A stretch of 64,000 nt of DNA. It comes from Streptomyces sp. NBC_00663. GTDB taxonomy: Bacteria; Actinomycetota; Actinomycetes; Streptomycetales; Streptomycetaceae. Under the pieces are notes generated by a model. That model searched no databases, had not been told where the DNA came from, and saw only the letters and a list, made by a program, of their open reading frames with translations. Made by a program: the position numbers and the translations under genes. The DNA lies in contig NZ_CP109027.1 of the NCBI RefSeq assembly GCF_036226885.1, positions 2,790,001 through 2,854,000 on the forward strand, written 5' to 3'. Of the stretch, positions 28,566-36,913 are shown in pieces. The stretch's first letter is position 1. The number at the start of each line of letters is the position of its first letter.

Positions 28566-28769
28566 TCAGGTGAGCGCAGGCTCCGCCTGGTGTGCGTCGA
28601 TGCTCTCCAGAAGCGAGTCGTGAGAAGCGGCAGCCGCGAGCGCGTCGTTCTCGGCCTGAATCCGTACGAGCTCGGATTCGAGGTCCTGTACGCGCTGCTG
28701 GAGCCGTCGCATCTCGGCGATGAGTCGCGGGTCGGAGCCGCCGACGTAACCGAGAAGCGCCTTTGCCAT
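28566..28769 (-). CDS. Conserved small coiled-coil protein, unknown function
   Basis: 67 residues from the ATG at 28769, which has GGAGG 8 bases upstream. MAKALLGYVGGSDPRLIAEM leads into a heptad-rich helix (RRLQQRVQDLESELVRIQAEND) and an acidic tail ending AEPALT. No enzyme motif. Similar proteins are, as I recall, widely conserved in Streptomyces. It has its own terminator and is separate from smc. It might be a small adaptor or a developmental protein, but nothing in the sequence decides this. Confidence 0.82.
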   Translation of the reverse strand: MAKALLGYVGGSDPRLIAEMRRLQQRVQDLESELVRIQAENDALAAAASHDSLLESIDAHQAEPALT

Positions 28770-29150
28770 GATGGATGGTCCTCCACACTGAGTGACCGAC
28801 CGAAGCGGTGTGGGTCGTGAGGGATTCGCACCCGCGATGCTTGACACTGTTGAGTTTCTGTTGCCGTTCAACCATGCCAAACAGCTAAGGTGCGCGGGGT
28901 GACTTCAGCGTCTCACCAAAAAGTTTGACGGTCAACACGATCACGCCCCGTATTGGCGGCAACCGGGGGTGCGCGGCCGGGAAACGGCAGCGCAGCGACT
29001 CCTGCGGGGCCCTCGGGGCGTAGCGATCATCCTTAAGTGCGGAGCCTCCCAGGAAAAGCCGTTCTTGGCAACCACCAGGGCCTTTCTGCTTCGGGCAGCT
29101 GCCGGTGGCATGTCCCTCCGCTTCCACCAGGCGTGGTTTACAGAATCGGT

Positions 29151-29432
29151 TCAACGGATGGCGAAGCCGTCGTAACCCCCGCGGGGTGTGTCCCAGATCT
29201 CGGTGACGCCGTCCACGCGTCCGGGCGTGTCGTCACCCAGAAGCCACTGGAGGAGTCCCTCGCACCCTTCGCGCGGGCCCTCGGCGACCACCTGGACCCG
29301 TCCGTCCCCCAAATTGAGAGCAAAACCACTCAGCCCACCGAGCTCCAGGGCCTTGGCCCGCGTGAACCAGCGGAAACCCACACCTTGGACGCGTCCCCGC
29401 ACCCAGGCGACCAGTCGTACATCCTCGCTCAT
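29151..29432 (-). CDS. acyP: Acylphosphatase
   Basis: 93 residues, normal length. Hydrolyses acyl phosphates. The signature [16 protein letters not shown] gives the phosphate-binding Arg (residue 22), and [15 protein letters not shown] the catalytic Asn (about residue 40). No clear Shine-Dalgarno precedes the ATG. It is divergent from the CAP-domain gene. No neighbour suggests a specific substrate. Confidence 0.93.
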   Translation of the reverse strand: MSEDVRLVAWVRGRVQGVGFRWFTRAKALELGGLSGFALNLGDGRVQVVAEGPREGCEGLLQWLLGDDTPGRVDGVTEIWDTPRGGYDGFAIR

Positions 29433-29605
29433 GAGTGCAACCTAACCAACCAATGTCTCTCCGGGCGCTCCCTCCCCTGGCGCCATGCGGTACCGTCCCC
29501 TGCCAATGAATCTCATACGAAACTCACTCGATCGTGTGAGTTTTGTGAGTTCGGTCCGACCGCCGGGGACGAGTCGGCCACAAAGGACGAGGAAGGCCAG
29601 GACAC

Positions 29606-30793
29606 ATGGGACGCCACCGACGCTCCGCCGCCGGCCGCGCCGCCACGGGCCGCGCCACGGGGGTCACGGAAACAGACGGCTCGTACACGAGCGGCTACGA
29701 CCCGCAGAACTCGTACAGCAATGACCAGCAGGACTCGTACGGCATCGACCAGCAGCACGCGTACGGCATCGACCGGCAGTTCTCGTACGACTTCGAGGCC
29801 GACGCCCGGGGTCCGCACACGGGCGAGCACCCCACCATGGGCATCGCGCCCTACTTGAACCCCGAGGCGCACTCCCGCAGCGAGGCCTACCTCTTCGCGA
29901 CGAACGACGACTACGCCCACACCAGCGGCACCGCCATGTTCCCGAGCGAGGGCTTCTCGCCGGACGACGGGCCGCGGCGCGGGGGCTCGCGACGCCGGCG
30001 CAAGAAGCGGGTCGTGACGCCGGTCAAGACCGGTCTGCTCGGGGTCTCCGCCGCGGTCGCCATCGGCACCGTCGCGGTCGCCACCGGTGTGGTGCCCGGC
30101 CTCGACAACTACAAGCTCGGCGGCGGCAGCGGCGCCGACAAGGTGCAGGCCGCGGACACCCCGACCAACTCCGCGACCGAGCAGGGCGGCACGTCCGGCA
30201 GCGCCGACGACGGCCGGGAGGACGAGGCGGCCAGCCGCGACGGCGACCGCACGGCCTCGCCGACCCCGTCCGCCTCGGCCTCGACGGCGGCGCCGACCAA
30301 GACGCCGACCGAGAAGCCGACGAAGACGCCGAGCAAGGAGCCGAAGGCGACTCCTTCGCGGACGGCCACCAAGGCGCCGCAGAACACCACCGCTCCGGGC
30401 ATCACGGTGTCGGCCGAGGCGCAGGCCGAGGCCGAGGTGCTGAAGCTGGTGAACGAGGAGCGGGCGAAGGTGGGCTGCACCGCGGTGTCCGCGAACAGCG
30501 CGCTGGGCAAGCTCGCCGAGGACTTCAGCGACGCCATGGCGGCCGAGGGCTTCTTCGACCACACCGACCCCAGCGGCAAGACCCCCTGGGACCGGGCCGA
30601 GGCGGCCGGCATCAGCAGCCTCGGCGGCGAGAACATAGCCCGGGGCCAGGCCGACGCGGCAGCGGTGATGGAGGCCTGGATGAACAGCCCCGGCCACAAG
30701 GCGAACATCCTGAACTGCGATTTCAAGACGCTGGGCGTGGGTGTTCACTTCGGCTCCGGCGGCCCTTGGTGGACGCAGGACTTCGGCTACTGA
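29606..30793 (+). CDS. CAP/SCP-domain (YkwD-like) membrane-anchored extracellular protein
   Basis: 395 residues. The cytoplasmic head (1-140) has degenerate repeats (DSYGIDQQHAYGIDRQFSY) and an Arg/Lys cluster just before a membrane segment at about 141-162. A Thr/Pro/Lys-rich wall-spanning linker (about 165-265) follows. The C-terminal CAP domain (about 272-395) includes LVNEERAKVGCT, FFDHTDPSGKTPWDRA, GENIARGQ and WMNSPGHKANIL. The putative active His/Glu residues are present. CAP proteins act in cell-wall or lipid binding; the role here is unknown. A bidirectional terminator follows. Confidence 0.87.
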   Translation: MGRHRRSAAGRAATGRATGVTETDGSYTSGYDPQNSYSNDQQDSYGIDQQHAYGIDRQFSYDFEADARGPHTGEHPTMGIAPYLNPEAHSRSEAYLFATNDDYAHTSGTAMFPSEGFSPDDGPRRGGSRRRRKKRVVTPVKTGLLGVSAAVAIGTVAVATGVVPGLDNYKLGGGSGADKVQAADTPTNSATEQGGTSGSADDGREDEAASRDGDRTASPTPSASASTAAPTKTPTEKPTKTPSKEPKATPSRTATKAPQNTTAPGITVSAEAQAEAEVLKLVNEERAKVGCTAVSANSALGKLAEDFSDAMAAEGFFDHTDPSGKTPWDRAEAAGISSLGGENIARGQADAAAVMEAWMNSPGHKANILNCDFKTLGVGVHFGSGGPWWTQDFGY

Positions 30794-30807
30794 GCAGCGC
30801 GCACGAC

Positions 30808-30844
30808 GAGGGGCTCCCGTCCGGTGACCGGATGGGAGCCCCTT
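30808..30844. terminator. Bidirectional terminator, CAP gene / flavodoxin gene
   Basis: Continuous stem of about 16 bp: 10 perfect pairs aggggctccc/gggagcccct (30809-30818, 30834-30843), then a wobble, an A-T pair and ccgg/ccgg, with a TGA loop. Confidence 0.85.
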
Positions 30845-30860
30845 CGTGTTGCGTCGGTGC

Positions 30861-31451
30861 TTACGCGGCGACGGCGGTGCGCCCGTGCGCGAACACCTTC
30901 GCCGTCTCGGCAAGCCTGCGCCCGAGGTGCTCGGCCGTCGCCACGTCGGCCTTGTGGACGGCGTCCGGGCCCTCGTCGACGTTGGTCTGCGCGGCAGCGC
31001 CCGCGAAGACGCCGAGGCGGTTGAGGTCGTGCTCGGAGCCCTCGCTGTTGTTCCAGCCCGGGTGCAGACCGAGGTTGATCCAGTGCATGCCGTGCTGGGC
31101 GGCGAGGATCTGGAAGAACTGGAGGGTGTGCAGCTTGTCGCCGCTCTTGGAACCGGAGTTGGTGAAGCCGGCGGCCAGCTTGTCCTTCCAGTCCTGTCCG
31201 AACCAGCGCTTCGAGGTCGCCTCGGCGAAGACATGGAAGGGGCCGGACGCGGTGCCCATGTAGGTCGGCGAGCCGAAGACGATCGCGTCGGAGCCATCGA
31301 GGACGGTCCACTGCTCCTCGGTGATCTCGGCGACGTTGATCAGATGCACCTCCGCTCCGGCCTCCAGCGCACCGGCGCGGACGGCCTCGGCGAGGACGGC
31401 GGTGTGGCCGTAGCCGGAGTGATAGGCGATGGAGACAACAGGGGTGGTCAC
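30861..31451 (-). CDS. NAD(P)H-dependent flavodoxin-fold oxidoreductase (WrbA-like)
   Basis: 196 residues. SIAYHSGYGHTAVLAEAV is the FMN phosphate loop, IVFGSPTYMGTASGPFHVFAEA the second FMN-contacting segment, and the tail holds GVFAGAAAQTN. Probably a quinone or nitro/azo reductase. It is divergent from an HxlR regulator with a palindrome between them, the classic layout in which the regulator senses electrophiles and controls the reductase. Confidence 0.87.
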   Translation of the reverse strand: MTTPVVSIAYHSGYGHTAVLAEAVRAGALEAGAEVHLINVAEITEEQWTVLDGSDAIVFGSPTYMGTASGPFHVFAEATSKRWFGQDWKDKLAAGFTNSGSKSGDKLHTLQFFQILAAQHGMHWINLGLHPGWNNSEGSEHDLNRLGVFAGAAAQTNVDEGPDAVHKADVATAEHLGRRLAETAKVFAHGRTAVAA

Positions 31452-31499
31452 GATGCGTACTCCTGAGATGCGCAGGTCACTGACAATGAAGAAAGGAAA

Positions 31500-31520
31500 G
31501 CACTAACTTCTAGTTAGTGC
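31500..31520. promoter_or_regulatory. Palindromic operator between the flavodoxin and HxlR genes
   Basis: Perfect 9-bp inverted repeat gcactaact-tct-agttagtgc, followed at 31524-31536 by a partial second site (taccggttag). It sits 49 bases before the reductase start and 40 bases before the regulator start, suited to repress both. Confidence 0.8.
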
Positions 31521-31559
31521 AACCTACCGGTTAGCGCTGCGTTCGAGTACGCTTGAGGT

Positions 31560-31967
31560 ATGGACATCACGCAGGAGCGCACACCGGAGCAGGACCAGGA
31601 CCTGGCTTTCGACGTGTTCGCCAAGGCCTGCCCGTCACGGGGCACGCTGGAGCACATCACCGGCCGCTGGGGCGCGCTCACGCTCGGCGCGCTGCACGAG
31701 GGCTCCCTGCGCTTCAACGAACTGCGCCGTCGCGTCGACGGCGTGAGCGAGAAGATGCTGTCCCAGACCCTGCACGCGCTGGAGCGCGACGGCCTGGTGC
31801 ACCGCGAGGCCCAGCCGACCAACCCGCCCCGCGTGGACTACGAACTGACGCCGCTGGGCCAGGAGATGGCCAAGCGACTGCTCGGCCTCATCCACTTCCT
31901 GGAGGGCCGGATGGACGACGTGCTCGACGCTCGCCAGCGCTACGACGAGACGCGCGGCGCCCTCTGA
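31560..31967 (+). CDS. HxlR-family winged-helix transcriptional regulator
   Basis: 135 residues. [20 protein letters not shown] is the HxlR N-terminal motif with a conserved Cys (residue 24) that in HypR/QorR-type members senses quinones or disulfide stress. [34 protein letters not shown] is the winged-helix core. Probably represses the divergent flavodoxin gene. Its 3' end overlaps convergent mutM by 28 bases. Confidence 0.9.
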   Translation: MDITQERTPEQDQDLAFDVFAKACPSRGTLEHITGRWGALTLGALHEGSLRFNELRRRVDGVSEKMLSQTLHALERDGLVHREAQPTNPPRVDYELTPLGQEMAKRLLGLIHFLEGRMDDVLDARQRYDETRGAL

Positions 31968-32800
31968 CACTTCGGGCAGAAGTAGCTCGACCGGTTCATC
32001 CACGGCCGTCGGCGCATCGGCGTACCGCACCGCTTGCAGGGCAGGCCTTCACGGCCGTACGCGTCGAGCGAGCGGTCGAAGTAGCCGGACTCTCCATTGA
32101 CGTTGACGTACAGGCTGTCGAAGCTGGTGCCGCCGACCGAGAGGGCCGCGTTCATCACATCCCTTACGTGGCCCAGGAGTTCGGCCGTGCGCGGGCGGGT
32201 GAAGCCGGCGGTCGGACGCTCGTAGTGGACGCGGGAGCGCCAAAGTGCCTCGTCCGCGTAGATGTTGCCGACTCCGCTGATCAACGACTGGTCCAGCAGG
32301 GCCCGTTTGATGGTCGTGCGCTTGCGGCGCAGGTTCTGGTGAAAGGCCTCGTCGTCGAAGAGCGGGTCGAGGGGGTCGCGGGCGATGTGCGCGATGACGT
32401 CGGGCAGGCCGTCCTCGGTGTTGTCGTGCAACGACAGCCCACCGAAGGTGCGTTGGTCGACGAAACGGAGTTCGGTGCCGAGACCGTCGGCGAAGCGGAC
32501 GCGGATGCGCAGATGCTTCTCGTCCGGTGACTCGTGCGGCTGGACCAGGAGCTGGCCGCTCATGCCGAGATGCGCCAGGACCGACTGGTTGGTGTCCTCC
32601 AGCGGCAGCCACAGGTACTTGCCGCGGCGGCTGGGGACGCCGATGCGGTGGCCCTTGAGGCGGTGCGTGAAGTCGTCGGCACCGGCGATGTGGCGGCGTA
32701 CCGCACGCGGGTGCAGTACCTCGGCCTCGGCGACCGCGCGATGGGCGACCCACCGCTCCAGACCGCGTCGTACGACCTCGACCTCGGGCAACTCGGGCAT
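31940..32800 (-). CDS. mutM: Formamidopyrimidine-DNA glycosylase MutM (Fpg)
   Basis: 286 residues. Bifunctional glycosylase/AP lyase that removes 8-oxoguanine. The catalytic N-terminal [14 protein letters not shown] (Pro2, Glu3) directly follows Met1, fixing the start at 32800. The beta-hairpin Lys is in [10 protein letters not shown]2TH region: [20 protein letters not shown]. The C-terminal zinc finger is CKRCG...CPKCQ. It lies downstream of rnc behind a hairpin. Convergent overlap with the HxlR gene may create antisense interference. Confidence 0.96.
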   Translation of the reverse strand: MPELPEVEVVRRGLERWVAHRAVAEAEVLHPRAVRRHIAGADDFTHRLKGHRIGVPSRRGKYLWLPLEDTNQSVLAHLGMSGQLLVQPHESPDEKHLRIRVRFADGLGTELRFVDQRTFGGLSLHDNTEDGLPDVIAHIARDPLDPLFDDEAFHQNLRRKRTTIKRALLDQSLISGVGNIYADEALWRSRVHYERPTAGFTRPRTAELLGHVRDVMNAALSVGGTSFDSLYVNVNGESGYFDRSLDAYGREGLPCKRCGTPMRRRPWMNRSSYFCPKCQRAPRVSS

Positions 32801-32830
32801 GGGATCCCCCGTGACAAGCCGGTGTATGAA

Positions 32831-32865
32831 CCGAGCGCCCGCCCCGGTGTGGGACGGGCGCTCGG
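32831..32865 (-). terminator. Hairpin between rnc and mutM
   Basis: An 11-bp perfect stem (ccgagcgcccg at 32831-32841, cgggcgctcgg at 32855-32865) has a 13-base loop. It is a likely partial terminator or RNase III-type structure within the operon. Confidence 0.65.
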
Positions 32866-32882
32866 CGTACTGCTCTGTTCGG

Positions 32883-33674
32883 TCAGGCGGAGGCGGACGC
32901 CTCATCGGCACCCGCGTCGGCCTCGGCGGCCTTCGCAGCAGCCTTGGCGCGCTCGTCCGCCGCGGCCCGGATGGACCGCCAGGCGGACTCGGCGGCCTGC
33001 TGCTCCGCCTCCTTCTTGCTGCGGCCGGTGCCGGTGCCGTACGAGACGCCTCCGACGCGGGCGGCAGCAGTGAAGGTCTTCTCGTGGTCGGGGCCGGTCT
33101 CCGAGACCTGGTACTCGGGCACGCCGAGTCCTTCGGTCGCGGTGAGCTCCTGGAGACTGGTCTTCCAGTCCAGGCCGGCACCGAGGTTGGAGGACTTCTC
33201 GATCAGCGGGTCGAAGAGCCGGTGGACGAGTTCGCCCGCCGCGTCCAGACCCTGGTCGAGATAGACCGCGCCGATCACCGCTTCGAGGGTGTCGGCGAGG
33301 ATGGATGCCTTGTCCCGGCCACCCGTGCCCTCTTCACCGCGGCCGAGCCGGATGAAGGAGCCAAGGTCGAGCCCACGGCCCACCTCCGCCAGCGCACGAG
33401 AGTTGACCACCGCGGCCCGCAACTTGGCCAGCTGGCCTTCGGGCAGGTCGGGGTGGGTGCGGTACAGCGTGTCCGTGACCACGAGGCCGAGCACGGAGTC
33501 CCCGAGGAACTCCAGCCGCTCGTTGGTCGGCAGACCGCCGTTCTCGTACGCGTAGGACCGGTGGGTCAGCGCACGCACCAGAAGGGCGGACTCGAGCTTG
33601 TACCCGAGCCGCCCTTCCAACAGCGTGTGGGACGAGGCCGTGGTCTCCGCAGAGTTCTTCTTCGGCGTGGACAC
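32883..33674 (-). CDS. rnc: Ribonuclease III
   Basis: 263 residues from the GTG at 33674 ([10 protein letters not shown]) preceded by gagagg. The catalytic signature ERLEFLGDS spans 52-60; a second acidic site is near [16 protein letters not shown] dsRNA-binding domain lies at about 163-235 ([33 protein letters not shown]). An Ala/Glu-rich tail follows. The S. coelicolor orthologue is AbsB, a global regulator of antibiotic production. It lies 19 bases after rpmF in the yceD-rpmF-rnc operon. Confidence 0.96.
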   Translation of the reverse strand: MSTPKKNSAETTASSHTLLEGRLGYKLESALLVRALTHRSYAYENGGLPTNERLEFLGDSVLGLVVTDTLYRTHPDLPEGQLAKLRAAVVNSRALAEVGRGLDLGSFIRLGRGEEGTGGRDKASILADTLEAVIGAVYLDQGLDAAGELVHRLFDPLIEKSSNLGAGLDWKTSLQELTATEGLGVPEYQVSETGPDHEKTFTAAARVGGVSYGTGTGRSKKEAEQQAAESAWRSIRAAADERAKAAAKAAEADAGADEASASA

Positions 33675-33693
33675 AGTGCCTCTCACCAGCCGC

Positions 33694-33867
33694 TCAGACC
33701 TCGAGGACCTGGCGCTTGTTGTAGGTGCCGCAAGACGGGCACGCGATGTGCTGCATCTTGGGCTCGTGGCAGCGCTCGCACGCAACCAGGGTGGGGACCG
33801 CAGCCTTCCACTGCGACCGGCGGTGGCGCGTGTTGCTGCGCGACATCTTCCGCTTCGGAACAGCCAC
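33694..33867 (-). CDS. rpmF: 50S ribosomal protein L32
   Basis: 57 residues. [20 protein letters not shown] is the L32 signature; the zinc ribbon is CERC...CPSC, so this is the zinc-binding form. The GTG start at 33867 is 2 bases after the yceD stop, giving the widely conserved yceD-rpmF pair. The start is supported by family length. Confidence 0.97.
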   Translation of the reverse strand: MAVPKRKMSRSNTRHRRSQWKAAVPTLVACERCHEPKMQHIACPSCGTYNKRQVLEV

Positions 33868-33869
33868 GG

Positions 33870-34526
33870 CTACTTCTCCTGCTTCTCGTCGGCGTGCGCT
33901 GATGGAAGCGCGCCGCCGCTCATCTCGTCCTTCTCGCCATCTTCGAGTGAACCGGCGAGTCCCTGCAATGCCGCCCAACGGATGTCGACGGCGTCATGGT
34001 GGTGGTCCGGGTCGTCCGTGAGCCGCGCTCCGCACTCGGAGCACAGGCCCAGACAGTCGTCCTGGCACACCGGCTGCATCGGCAGGGCAAGCACCACCGC
34101 GTCACGCAGCACGGGTTCGAGGTCGAACAGGCCGTCCTCGAGATAGAGCCTGTCCTCGTCGTCCTCGGCGTCGTCGTCGGGCTCCGTCGCTTTCGCGCGG
34201 CCCCGCTCATCGGCGTCAGGGTACGAGAACATCTCCTGGAAGTCCGCTTCGAGGGTGAGCTCGAGCGGCTCCAGACACCTTACGCACTCCCCCTTGGCCT
34301 GTGCACGGGCGGTGCCTGTGACAAGCACCCCTTCCATGACCGACTCAAGGCGGAGTTCAAGCTCCATCGGGGCGCCTTCCGGCACTCCGATGACTCCCTG
34401 GATCCCGAGATCCTTGGGGGCGTCGATCTCACGGGTCAGGCGCTGCAACGCACCAGGACGCCGCCCCAGCTCGCGCGTATCGAACACGAGAGGGTTGCGG
34501 TGGTCGAGGCGGGCGTTCAGAGCCAT
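33870..34526 (-). CDS. YceD/DUF177 family protein
   Basis: 218 residues. Typical YceD features: N-terminal [19 protein letters not shown], a central strand pair [21 protein letters not shown] and the Cys-rich segment [16 protein letters not shown] that could bind zinc. An acidic insert lies at about 110-125. In plants and E. coli the family is tied to 23S rRNA accumulation. Its fixed position before rpmF fits a ribosome biogenesis role. Confidence 0.92.
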   Translation of the reverse strand: MALNARLDHRNPLVFDTRELGRRPGALQRLTREIDAPKDLGIQGVIGVPEGAPMELELRLESVMEGVLVTGTARAQAKGECVRCLEPLELTLEADFQEMFSYPDADERGRAKATEPDDDAEDDEDRLYLEDGLFDLEPVLRDAVVLALPMQPVCQDDCLGLCSECGARLTDDPDHHHDAVDIRWAALQGLAGSLEDGEKDEMSGGALPSAHADEKQEK

Positions 34527-34659
34527 TCCTGCTTTCGATCTTCGAACTCATGGGGACGCCGCCCTTCGGTGTTCCCGGGCAGCGTTGATCGCGGACGTAC
34601 ACGCGACCGAAGAGCCAGGATACTGGACCTTTCGCTCACGGCCCAATCCGGTGGCCGGC

Positions 34660-34678
34660 GACCGGTCTCCGACCGGTC
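34660..34678 (-). terminator. Compact hairpin after the DivIVA-like gene
   Basis: gaccggtc-tcc-gaccggtc: two copies of a self-complementary octamer form an 8-bp stem, starting 1 base past the stop codon at 34680. Confidence 0.6.
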
Positions 34679-34679
34679 C

Positions 34680-35723
34680 TTACTGGCCGCGACCCTGCTC
34701 GTACGCCCTCAGCTGCTCCGGCGTGATCATGCCGGTGTCGAAGAGGCTGGTCTCGTCGAGCGCGTACGACTGCTGGGCCTGCGCGGCCTGCTGGGCCTGC
34801 TGGGCCTGTCCGGCGTCGTAGGAGGCCTGCTGGGCGTCGTAGCCCTGGTAGGCGTAGGGATCGGCCTGCTGGTAGCCGTAGGCGTCCTGCTGCTGGGCGT
34901 AGGCCTGCTGCGGGTAGCCGCCGTAGGTGTCCGTCTGCTGATAGCCGTAGGCCGGCTGCTGGGCGTACTCCGGCTGCTCGGCCGGGGCCGCCGGGGTGTC
35001 CTGCTCGGCGAGGGCCGCGAGGTCGGCGAGGTAGTCGGCGTCGCTGGAGTGCTGGACGGTGGAGAGGTCGTCGGCGAGGGCGCCGAGGTCGTCGGTGGCG
35101 ATCCGGCCGTGCAGCTTGGCGCGGCCCTTGCCGACGGCGTCCAGGGTCTTGGCGAGGACCGCCTCGAAGGCGCCGAGCTTGGAGTCGACGTAGGCGTCGG
35201 CGTCGCGGCGCAGGGTCTCGGGGTCGTGGCTGCGCTCGGGGGCGTCCTCGTCCTCGTAGCCCTGCTCGTCCAGGCCCGGTCCGGTGCCGAGGAGCTTCTC
35301 GCGGCCGCGGCCGACCGAGCCGAGGGTCTTGGTGAGGACGACCTCGAAGTTGGCGAGCTTGGAGTCGACGTAGTCGTCGGCCTCGGCGCGGACCTCCTCG
35401 GCCTCCCTGCGGGCCTCGTTCAGGATCCGGTCGGCCTCGGCCTGCGAGCGGCGGGCCACCTCGGTGTCGGAGATCAGCGAGCCGCGCTCGGCGTGCGCGC
35501 CGGAGATGATCCGCTCGGCCTCCTGGCGGGCCTGCTCGACCATCGACTCACGGTCGCCGATCAGCACCTGTGCCTGGGCGAGGGAGTCGGGCAGTGCCGC
35601 CCGGACCTCCTCCAGCATCGCGAGCAGTTCGGCGCGGTTGACCACGCACGAGGCCGACATGGGCATCGACCGGGCGCCGGAGACCGAGGCGACGATCTCG
35701 TCGAGCTTCTTCTGCACGTCCAC
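34680..35723 (-). CDS. DivIVA-like coiled-coil protein with duplicated module and Q/Y-rich tail
   Basis: 347 residues. The N-terminal helical region (1-110) holds ARQEAERIISGAHAERG and RRSQAEADRILNEARREAEE, typical of DivIVA/ATPase-b-like coiled coils. A module of about 34 residues (AD-YVDSKL-xFExVL-KTL-xVGxGR-KL) is present twice at 112-145 and 172-205, exactly 60 residues apart. Residues about 247-325 are a Gln/Tyr/Ala-rich low-complexity tail (YGYQQ, YAQQQ repeats). Usually annotated as a cell-division initiation or hypothetical protein in Streptomyces. No catalytic motif. Confidence 0.82.
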   Translation of the reverse strand: MDVQKKLDEIVASVSGARSMPMSASCVVNRAELLAMLEEVRAALPDSLAQAQVLIGDRESMVEQARQEAERIISGAHAERGSLISDTEVARRSQAEADRILNEARREAEEVRAEADDYVDSKLANFEVVLTKTLGSVGRGREKLLGTGPGLDEQGYEDEDAPERSHDPETLRRDADAYVDSKLGAFEAVLAKTLDAVGKGRAKLHGRIATDDLGALADDLSTVQHSSDADYLADLAALAEQDTPAAPAEQPEYAQQPAYGYQQTDTYGGYPQQAYAQQQDAYGYQQADPYAYQGYDAQQASYDAGQAQQAQQAAQAQQSYALDETSLFDTGMITPEQLRAYEQGRGQ

Positions 35724-35780
35724 CTGTGCTCGCCACTCTCTACAGCTGTGTTGGAGACGGACGGGACGACTGTAGCCCCA

Positions 35781-36260
35781 TCAGTCCCTGTGCAGGCGCT
35801 CGTTGAGGGCCTCCAGGACGACCGGCGGCACCAGGTGGGCGATGTCGCCGCCCCAGGTCGCGACCTCCTTGACGAGGGAGGAGGACAGGAAGCTGTAGGT
35901 GGGGTTGGTGGGAACGAACAGGGTCTCCACGCCCGAGAGGCCGTTGTTCATCTGGGCCATCTGCAACTCGTAGTCGAAGTCGCTGACCGCGCGCAGGCCC
36001 TTGACGATCGCGGGGATGTCGCGCTGCTTGCAGTAGTCGACGAGAAGTCCGTGGAAGGCCTCGACCTTCACGTTGCCGTACTCGGCGGTGACCTGGCGGA
36101 TCAGATCGATCCGCTCGTCGATCTCGAACAGGCCCTTCTTGGACTTGTTGATCATGACCGCGACGTAGACCTCGTCGTACAGACGGGAGGCGCGGGAAAT
36201 GATGTCGAGATGTCCGTTGGTGATCGGGTCGAACGACCCGGGACAGACGGCGCGGCGCAC
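35781..36260 (-). CDS. coaD: Phosphopantetheine adenylyltransferase
   Basis: 159 residues from the GTG at 36260 ([12 protein letters not shown]), which has gagggaa upstream; the ATG at 36290 overlapping the rsmD stop (ATGA) is an alternative start. Catalyses the fourth step of coenzyme A synthesis. Motifs: [16 protein letters not shown] (nucleotidyltransferase T/HxGH) and [14 protein letters not shown]. Downstream of rsmD, as in many bacteria. Confidence 0.95.
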   Translation of the reverse strand: MRRAVCPGSFDPITNGHLDIISRASRLYDEVYVAVMINKSKKGLFEIDERIDLIRQVTAEYGNVKVEAFHGLLVDYCKQRDIPAIVKGLRAVSDFDYELQMAQMNNGLSGVETLFVPTNPTYSFLSSSLVKEVATWGGDIAHLVPPVVLEALNERLHRD

Positions 36261-36286
36261 TTGAGTTCCCTCGCTCTCCGGTCCGG

Positions 36287-36874
36287 TCATCGTGCGTCTT
36301 CGCACGTAGAGGCGGCGCGACCGTACCAAAACGTTCCCTCGCCGTAGCGACGGGACCGGAGTGCTGCAAAACCCTCCGGCCATCCGAATTCACCGCCTCT
36401 GGTGCTGCGCTCCACGGTGACGAGCGCGTCCGCCGCGAGCCAGCCCCCCGAGCGGAGTGTGAGGAGAATCTCCCGAAGATCGTGATCTGTGACTCGGTAC
36501 GGCGGGTCCAGGAAGACGATGTCGTACGGCTCGGTCGGCGCCGGTTGCTGGATGATCTGCTCCGCTTTGCCCGCCCGGACCTCGGCGCCGGGGAGGCCGA
36601 GGTTCTTGACGTTCTCGCGGATGGTGCGGGCGGCTCGGGCGTCGGCCTCGACGAGGAGGGTGTGGCTCGCGCCGCGGGAGAGGGCTTCTAGGCCGACGGC
36701 GCCCGATCCGGCGTAGAGGTCGAGGACGCGCTCGCCGTCCAGGGGGCCGCCCAGGAGGGACTGCCAGGTGGAGAGGAGACCCTCGCGTGCGCGGTCGGAG
36801 GTGGGGCGGGTGCCGTTTCCCGGCGGTACTGCCAGGCGACGTCCGCCGGCCTTGCCGGCGATCACGCGAGTCAT
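36287..36874 (-). CDS. rsmD: 16S rRNA (guanine966-N2)-methyltransferase RsmD
   Basis: 195 residues. [14 protein letters not shown] opens the protein; [20 protein letters not shown] is the SAM-binding motif I and [10 protein letters not shown] the catalytic N6/N2-amine DPPY motif. Gene order recG-rsmD-coaD is common. Its end overlaps an alternative coaD start by ATGA. Confidence 0.95.
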   Translation of the reverse strand: MTRVIAGKAGGRRLAVPPGNGTRPTSDRAREGLLSTWQSLLGGPLDGERVLDLYAGSGAVGLEALSRGASHTLLVEADARAARTIRENVKNLGLPGAEVRAGKAEQIIQQPAPTEPYDIVFLDPPYRVTDHDLREILLTLRSGGWLAADALVTVERSTRGGEFGWPEGFAALRSRRYGEGTFWYGRAASTCEDAR

Positions 36875-36913
36875 CTTCGGTCCTTGTTCGGGGGAGGTGG
36901 CGGATTCATTTTC

